The notes beneath the pieces were generated by a model. It did no database searches. It saw nothing but the letters and a program-made list of their open reading frames with translations, and was not told where the DNA came from. This document shows, one piece after another, positions 60,082 to 64,000 of a stretch of 64,000 bases of DNA. A program made the position numbers and the translations under genes. This DNA comes from Micromonospora zingiberis (lineage in GTDB: Bacteria > Actinomycetota > Actinomycetes > Mycobacteriales > Micromonosporaceae). Position 1 is the first letter of the stretch, and each line of letters opens with the position of its first letter. Location: NCBI RefSeq assembly GCF_004331455.1, contig NZ_SJJR01000022.1:1-64000 (forward strand). The letters are read 5' to 3'.

Positions 60082-61101
60082 TCAGCCCTTCGGGGCTGCC
60101 GCGCTGTCGCGGATGACGAGCTCGGTCGCCAACTCCAGCCGAGGGCTCTCCACCTTCTCCCCCTTGGCCAACCGCAGCACCGTACGCGCGGCCAGCATCC
60201 CCATCTCGGCCAACGGCTGCCGCACCGTGGTCAACGGCGGCGAACACCACCGCACCTCCGGCAGATCGTCGAAACCGACGACACTGATGTCCCCGGGCAC
60301 CCGCAGCCCTCGCTGCCGTACCGCCTCGTAGACACCCAACGCCATCTGGTCGCTCGACGCGAAGATCGCCGTCGGTGGATCCGCCAAGCCCAGCAACCGC
60401 GCACCGCCGGAGAAGCCGGCCTCGTGGTAGAAGTTGCCCGGCTGGATCAACCGGTCGTCGACGGGCAACCCGGCGGCCTCCAGGGCGGCTCGATAGCCGT
60501 CGATCCGGGCCCGGCTGCACATCAACTGCGGCAGTCCGGCGATGAAGCCGATCCGCCGGTGGCCGAGACCGATCAGGTACTCGGTGGCACGGAGGCTACC
60601 CGCCCAGTTCGTGGCACCGATGGTCGGCGCGTCCTGGGCGGGCACCCCGGCCGGATCGACGATCACCACGGGGATGTTGAGCCGGCGCAGCTCGGCCTGC
60701 TGCGGGCCCTCAAGGGTGGAGGTCACGAAGATGACCCCCTCGGTGGAGCGGGTACGGATGTTGTCCAGCCACTGTTTGGCCGACGAGGTACGGCGGTGGA
60801 TGGCGGACACCACCGTGCCCACCCCGACGGCGTGGGCCACATCCTCCACCCCACGGATGATCTCCACCGCCCACGGACTGTCCAGATCGTTGAAGACCAG
60901 ATCCACCAGACCCGAACTCGCCCGCATACTCGGCGGCCGACGCCGGTAACCATGCCGCGTCAGCAACTCCTCCACCCGCTGACGCGTCTGCGGAGCCACA
61001 TCCGAACGACCATTGATCACCCGCGACACCGTCGGCACCGACACCCCAGCCAGGCGTGCGATCGCCGCGATGGTCACCGTACGGTTGTCGTTGGCAGCCA
61101 C
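60082..61101 (-). CDS. LacI-family transcriptional regulator 2
   Basis: 339 residues from GTG 61101 with GAGGAGGGG upstream. HTH VTIAAIARLAGVSVPTVSRV. DNA 60792-61053 appears identical to 59559-59820 in LacI 1, and a ~150-bp block at the 3' end is likewise the same. The middle differs (RRTSSAKQWLDNIRTRSTEG against RQNTSAEQWLDGMRRRGTEG). It directly follows the solute-binding protein gene on the same strand (48 bp), a typical regulator position. Confidence 0.9.
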   Translation of the reverse strand: MAANDNRTVTIAAIARLAGVSVPTVSRVINGRSDVAPQTRQRVEELLTRHGYRRRPPSMRASSGLVDLVFNDLDSPWAVEIIRGVEDVAHAVGVGTVVSAIHRRTSSAKQWLDNIRTRSTEGVIFVTSTLEGPQQAELRRLNIPVVIVDPAGVPAQDAPTIGATNWAGSLRATEYLIGLGHRRIGFIAGLPQLMCSRARIDGYRAALEAAGLPVDDRLIQPGNFYHEAGFSGGARLLGLADPPTAIFASSDQMALGVYEAVRQRGLRVPGDISVVGFDDLPEVRWCSPPLTTVRQPLAEMGMLAARTVLRLAKGEKVESPRLELATELVIRDSAAAPKG

Positions 61102-61149
61102 GCGGCCCCTCCTCTGCTCGATCTTCCCTCGGCCGGTCAGCGGACCTCG

Positions 61150-62442
61150 CTACCGCTTCTTCGCCACCCGGGTGATGTCCCTGACGATCTGGTCCGGCCG
61201 CTTGGAGCCGGCGATCAGCTCCGCGACGCTCTTGTTGATCTGCTCGCCGACCGCTGGCGGGAACGCCTGGTCGAGGTAGAGCTGGAACCCGGTCGCGACG
61301 GCCAGGTGAGCGGCCACCACCTGGTTGTTCGGGTCCTTGATCCGGCCGACAGCGGCCAGGTTGGTGGGTAGCACGGCACCGGTCTCGGCGGACCGGCGCT
61401 GGTTCTCCGCCCGCAGCAACGTACGCAGGAAGTCCACAGTGGCGGAAGGCGCGTCGCGGCCGACCGCGAAACCGTTACCACCGCCGAAGGCGTCGGTGGC
61501 CTCGCCCTTGCCGCCCTCCACCACCGGAAAGGTGAAGAAGCTGAGCTGACCGCCGATGCCCAGCTTGCTGGTCGACGACGACGCCTGGATGGAGGGGGCC
61601 CACTGGCCCATCAGTTCCATCGCGGCCTCACCGTTGCCCATCGTCGCGGCCTGCCCGTCCGACGAGCCGTACTCCGCCCGCTTGAAGCCCGGCTGGAACG
61701 GCTGAAGCGCGATCAGTTCGCGGAAACGTTCGCCGGCCGCCACGAAGTCGGGGGTGTTGAAGTTGCCGTCCTCGGCCGCGCGCCGCAGCGCACCCAGGCC
61801 ACCGATGCGCATCGCCAGGTACGCCCAGTAGTAGTGGCCGGGCCACTTGTCCTTACCGGCCAACGCGATGGGCACGATGCCGGCGGCCTTGAGCTTGCCG
61901 ACCGCCGTCAGCAGTTGGGCCCAGGTGCTCGGCGGCGAGGTGATGCCGGCCTCGGCGAAGAGATCCCGGTTGTACCAGAATCCGATCATGCCGATGTCGA
62001 ACGGGATGCCGTAGATCCGGCCGTCCACGGTGTACGGCTGCAACGCGGCCGGCAGCAGTTGGCCGATCCACGGCGACACCTCCGCGGTGATGTCCTTGAC
62101 CAGTCCCGCGTCGACCTGCTCCCGCAGCAGACCGCCGCCCCAGGACTGGAACAGGTCCGGCGGCGATCCGGCCTTCGTGGCGCTGGCCAGTTCGGCCTTG
62201 AACACCTCGTTCTCCAGCGGCTCAACCTGGATCGTGACGTTGTCGTGCCGGGTCTCGTACACCCTCGCCATCTCGGCCCACACGGGCAGCATGGGATCGG
62301 TGTTCTGGATGTGCCACCACCTGATCCGCTGGGGACCGTCGGGGCCACTCGACTCATCACTCGCACAGCCGCCGAGCAGCAACGCGCCGGCTCCGGCACC
62401 GGCCAGACCGAGCAGCGACCTGCGGGAGAACTGCGCTGTCAT
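61150..62442 (-). CDS. ABC transporter sugar-binding lipoprotein (family 1)
   Basis: 430 residues. N-terminus has twin Arg FSRRSLLGLAGAGAGALLLG followed by a lipobox GGC (Cys near residue 25), so probably Tat- or Sec-exported and lipid-anchored. Family 1 solute-binding fold: RIRWWHIQNTDPMLPVWAEM, PDLFQSWGGGLLREQVD, YGIPFDIGMIGFWYNRDLF, TWAQLLTAVGKLKAAGIVPI. Likely binds xylo- or other oligosaccharides, given the divergent GH43. No permease genes are found beside it. Confidence 0.9.
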   Translation of the reverse strand: MTAQFSRRSLLGLAGAGAGALLLGGCASDESSGPDGPQRIRWWHIQNTDPMLPVWAEMARVYETRHDNVTIQVEPLENEVFKAELASATKAGSPPDLFQSWGGGLLREQVDAGLVKDITAEVSPWIGQLLPAALQPYTVDGRIYGIPFDIGMIGFWYNRDLFAEAGITSPPSTWAQLLTAVGKLKAAGIVPIALAGKDKWPGHYYWAYLAMRIGGLGALRRAAEDGNFNTPDFVAAGERFRELIALQPFQPGFKRAEYGSSDGQAATMGNGEAAMELMGQWAPSIQASSSTSKLGIGGQLSFFTFPVVEGGKGEATDAFGGGNGFAVGRDAPSATVDFLRTLLRAENQRRSAETGAVLPTNLAAVGRIKDPNNQVVAAHLAVATGFQLYLDQAFPPAVGEQINKSVAELIAGSKRPDQIVRDITRVAKKR

Positions 62443-62515
62443 GACCCATCCCTTCGAGAACCATCTGCCTGCGCGCGGAGCAGCACCACAGTCGGCGACA
62501 GGCCAGTCGGCAGCC

Positions 62516-62667
62516 CGAAAGTTTCAGCCCAATGCCGGTATTTTCGAGGTGATGGCGGGCACGTTACGACGCGTTGACACACCCGGTCAAGAGGGGTGTC
62601 GCAAGCAGACTCCAGCCGATAACCTGTGGGCGATCCTGGCGCCTCCGCCGGCAAAACTTCCGGAAGT
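62516..62667. promoter_or_regulatory. operator candidates in the SBP/GH43 divergent promoter
   Basis: CGAAAGTTTCAG at 62516-62527 resembles the CGAAA-N-TTTCG type sites of actinobacterial xylan-responsive LacI regulators. ACTTCCGGAAGT at 62656-62667 is a perfect 12-bp palindrome with central CG, 31 bp before the GH43 ATG; its core recurs at 58825. Both fit control by the adjacent LacI proteins. Confidence 0.5.
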
Positions 62668-62698
62668 GCACCGGGACCGGAGCCTGAAGGAGTCGAAC

Positions 62699-64000
62699 AT
62701 GTCGACCGAGATCGCAGACGTGACGACCGCCCGGTCGATCCGCAACCCCGTGCTCTCCGGCTTCCACCCGGACCCGTCCATCCTGCGTGTCGACGACGAC
62801 TACTACCTGGCCACCTCGACCTTCGAGTGGTACCCCGGCGTGCGCGTGCACCACTCCAAGGACCTCGTCCACTGGCGGGCGCTGGGCGGCATCGTCACCG
62901 AACGCCGACTGCTCGACCTGCGCGGCTGCGGCGACTCGAACGGCATCTGGGCACCGGACCTCACCTGGCACGACGGGCTGTTCCACCTCGTCTACAGCGA
63001 CGTGGCCAGCTTCGCCAGCGGCTACTGGGACGCACAGAACTTCCTCACCACCGCACCGGCCATCACCGGTCCGTGGTCGGACCCGGTGCGGCTGCACTCG
63101 CACGGCTTCGACGCCTCGCTGTTCCACGACGACGACGGCAGCGTATGGCTGCTGGCGATGAGCGCCGACTGGCGACCGGGCCGCGACCGCTTCGGCGGCA
63201 TCGAGATCCAGCAGTACGACCCGGTCCGCCGGCAACTGGTCGGACCGGCCCGGCTCATCTTCGGCGGCACCGAGGTCGGCCTCACCGAGGCGCCGCACCT
63301 CTACCGCCACGACGGCTGGTACTGGCTGGTCACCGCCGAGGGCGGCACCAGCTGGGAGCACCAGGTCACGGTCGCTCGCTCGCGCGAGTTGTTCGGGCCG
63401 TACGAGGTCGACCCGGCCGGGCCGCTGCTCACCTCGGTCGGCCGGCCGGACCTCACCCTGCAGAAGGCCGGACACGGCAGCCTGGTACGCACCCAGCGCG
63501 GCGAGTGGTACGTCGCCCACCTGGTCGCCCGCCCCTACACCCCGCTGGGCAACTGCGTCCTCGGCCGGGAGACCGCGCTGCAGAAGGTCGAATGGTCGCC
63601 GGGTGACTGGCCGAGCATCCCGGGCCGGATCCCGGCCGACGAGGTCGCCGCCCCGGACCTGCCACCCCACCCCTGGCCCGACGAGCCGGCGACCGACCAC
63701 TTCAACGCCCCGGAGCTGGCCACCTGGTGGTCGACGCTGCGCCGGCCGGCCACCGACGACTGGATCGACCTGCGGTCCCGCCCGTCGCACCTACGGGTCT
63801 ACGGTGGCCAGTCACCGGTCGGTAAGCAGACTCCCAGCCTGGTGGCCCGACGGGTCGGGGCGGCACGCTGCTCACTGGAGACCGTCGTCGAGTTCGACCC
63901 CGGCAATCACCGCCACCTGGCCGGGATCACCGGCTACTACAACACCCAGAACTGGCACTACCTGTACCTCACCCGCGCCGATGACGGGCGGGTGATGCTG
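62699..64000 (+). CDS. GH43 family glycoside hydrolase (beta-xylosidase/arabinofuranosidase type), 3' end outside window
   Basis: 434 codons present, open at the window edge; ATG 62699 with AAGGAG upstream. GH43 five-blade propeller: SGFHPDPSILRVDDDYYLAT (catalytic base Asp25), SHGFDASLFHDDDGSVWLLA (Asp near 137), EVGLTEAPHLYRHDGWYWLV (acid Glu near 197). From about residue 345 a C-terminal beta-sandwich begins (FNAPELATWWSTLRRPATDD), as in GH43_11 beta-xylosidases. No signal peptide, so it acts in the cytoplasm on imported oligosaccharides. Confidence 0.9.
   Translation, partial: MSTEIADVTTARSIRNPVLSGFHPDPSILRVDDDYYLATSTFEWYPGVRVHHSKDLVHWRALGGIVTERRLLDLRGCGDSNGIWAPDLTWHDGLFHLVYSDVASFASGYWDAQNFLTTAPAITGPWSDPVRLHSHGFDASLFHDDDGSVWLLAMSADWRPGRDRFGGIEIQQYDPVRRQLVGPARLIFGGTEVGLTEAPHLYRHDGWYWLVTAEGGTSWEHQVTVARSRELFGPYEVDPAGPLLTSVGRPDLTLQKAGHGSLVRTQRGEWYVAHLVARPYTPLGNCVLGRETALQKVEWSPGDWPSIPGRIPADEVAAPDLPPHPWPDEPATDHFNAPELATWWSTLRRPATDDWIDLRSRPSHLRVYGGQSPVGKQTPSLVARRVGAARCSLETVVEFDPGNHRHLAGITGYYNTQNWHYLYLTRADDGRVML

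Overview
The window is chromosomal DNA of a high-GC filamentous actinobacterium, most likely a Micromonospora or close relative (Micromonosporaceae). Pointers are the very high G+C third codon positions, frequent GTG/TTG starts, an SsgB-like sporulation protein, Spo0M, an XRE/DUF397 pair, an F420-dependent oxidoreductase, a secreted CBM2 mannanase and a pSAM2-type integrated element. No rRNA and no CRISPR array were seen. The only complete tRNA gene is tRNA-Val(CAC).

Layout. 0.1-2.8 kb: ordinary chromosome (small membrane protein, TMEM175-like channel, SDR, GIY-YIG-like protein). 2.9-17.6 kb: an accretion array at tRNA-Val. Four copies of the 3' part of the tRNA (2897, 5997, 9940 and inside the intact gene at 17541-17612) delimit three tandem integrated elements. 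Element III (9.9-17.6 kb) has an overlapping rep-xis-int module but no recognisable transfer genes. Element I (2.9-6.0 kb) is a decayed sister that keeps the same left-end gene cassette and only the last 13 codons of the same integrase. Element II (6.0-9.9 kb) has a different integrase. The cargo is visibly AT-richer and includes a candidate SLATT-type two-TM effector and other membrane-anchored proteins of unknown function.

17.6-37 kb: core chromosome with SsgB-like, SDR/AraC divergon, Rrf2, flavin reductase, K+ channel, VOC/MarR divergon, TPR-FN3 protein, HelD-like ATPase, Spo0M, XRE/DUF397, DivIVA-like protein followed by a chimeric antitoxin and PIN toxin, and a YCII/ECF42-type sigma pair. 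37-41 kb: secreted GH5 mannanase with a LacI-type operator, F420 oxidoreductase, Trp-rich membrane protein. 41-45.6 kb: minus-strand run of EEP nuclease-like protein, double PAP2 phosphatase, YihY/BrkB protein and lipid kinase (membrane-lipid theme). 45.8-57.5 kb: a dormancy/hypoxia cluster (two universal stress proteins, phosphoketolase, P1B ATPase, two Acg-type nitroreductases, DevS/DevR) with two DevR-like boxes. 57.6-64 kb: epimerase, two nearly identical LacI regulators, a sugar-binding lipoprotein and a divergent GH43 glycosidase that runs off the window end.

Most notable observations are the tRNA-Val element array, and two unrelated intergenic tandem repeats (44.5 and 49.2 kb) whose units are tiny ORFs linked by 4-nt stop/start overlaps, so that each unit joins one gene to the next like a translational relay.
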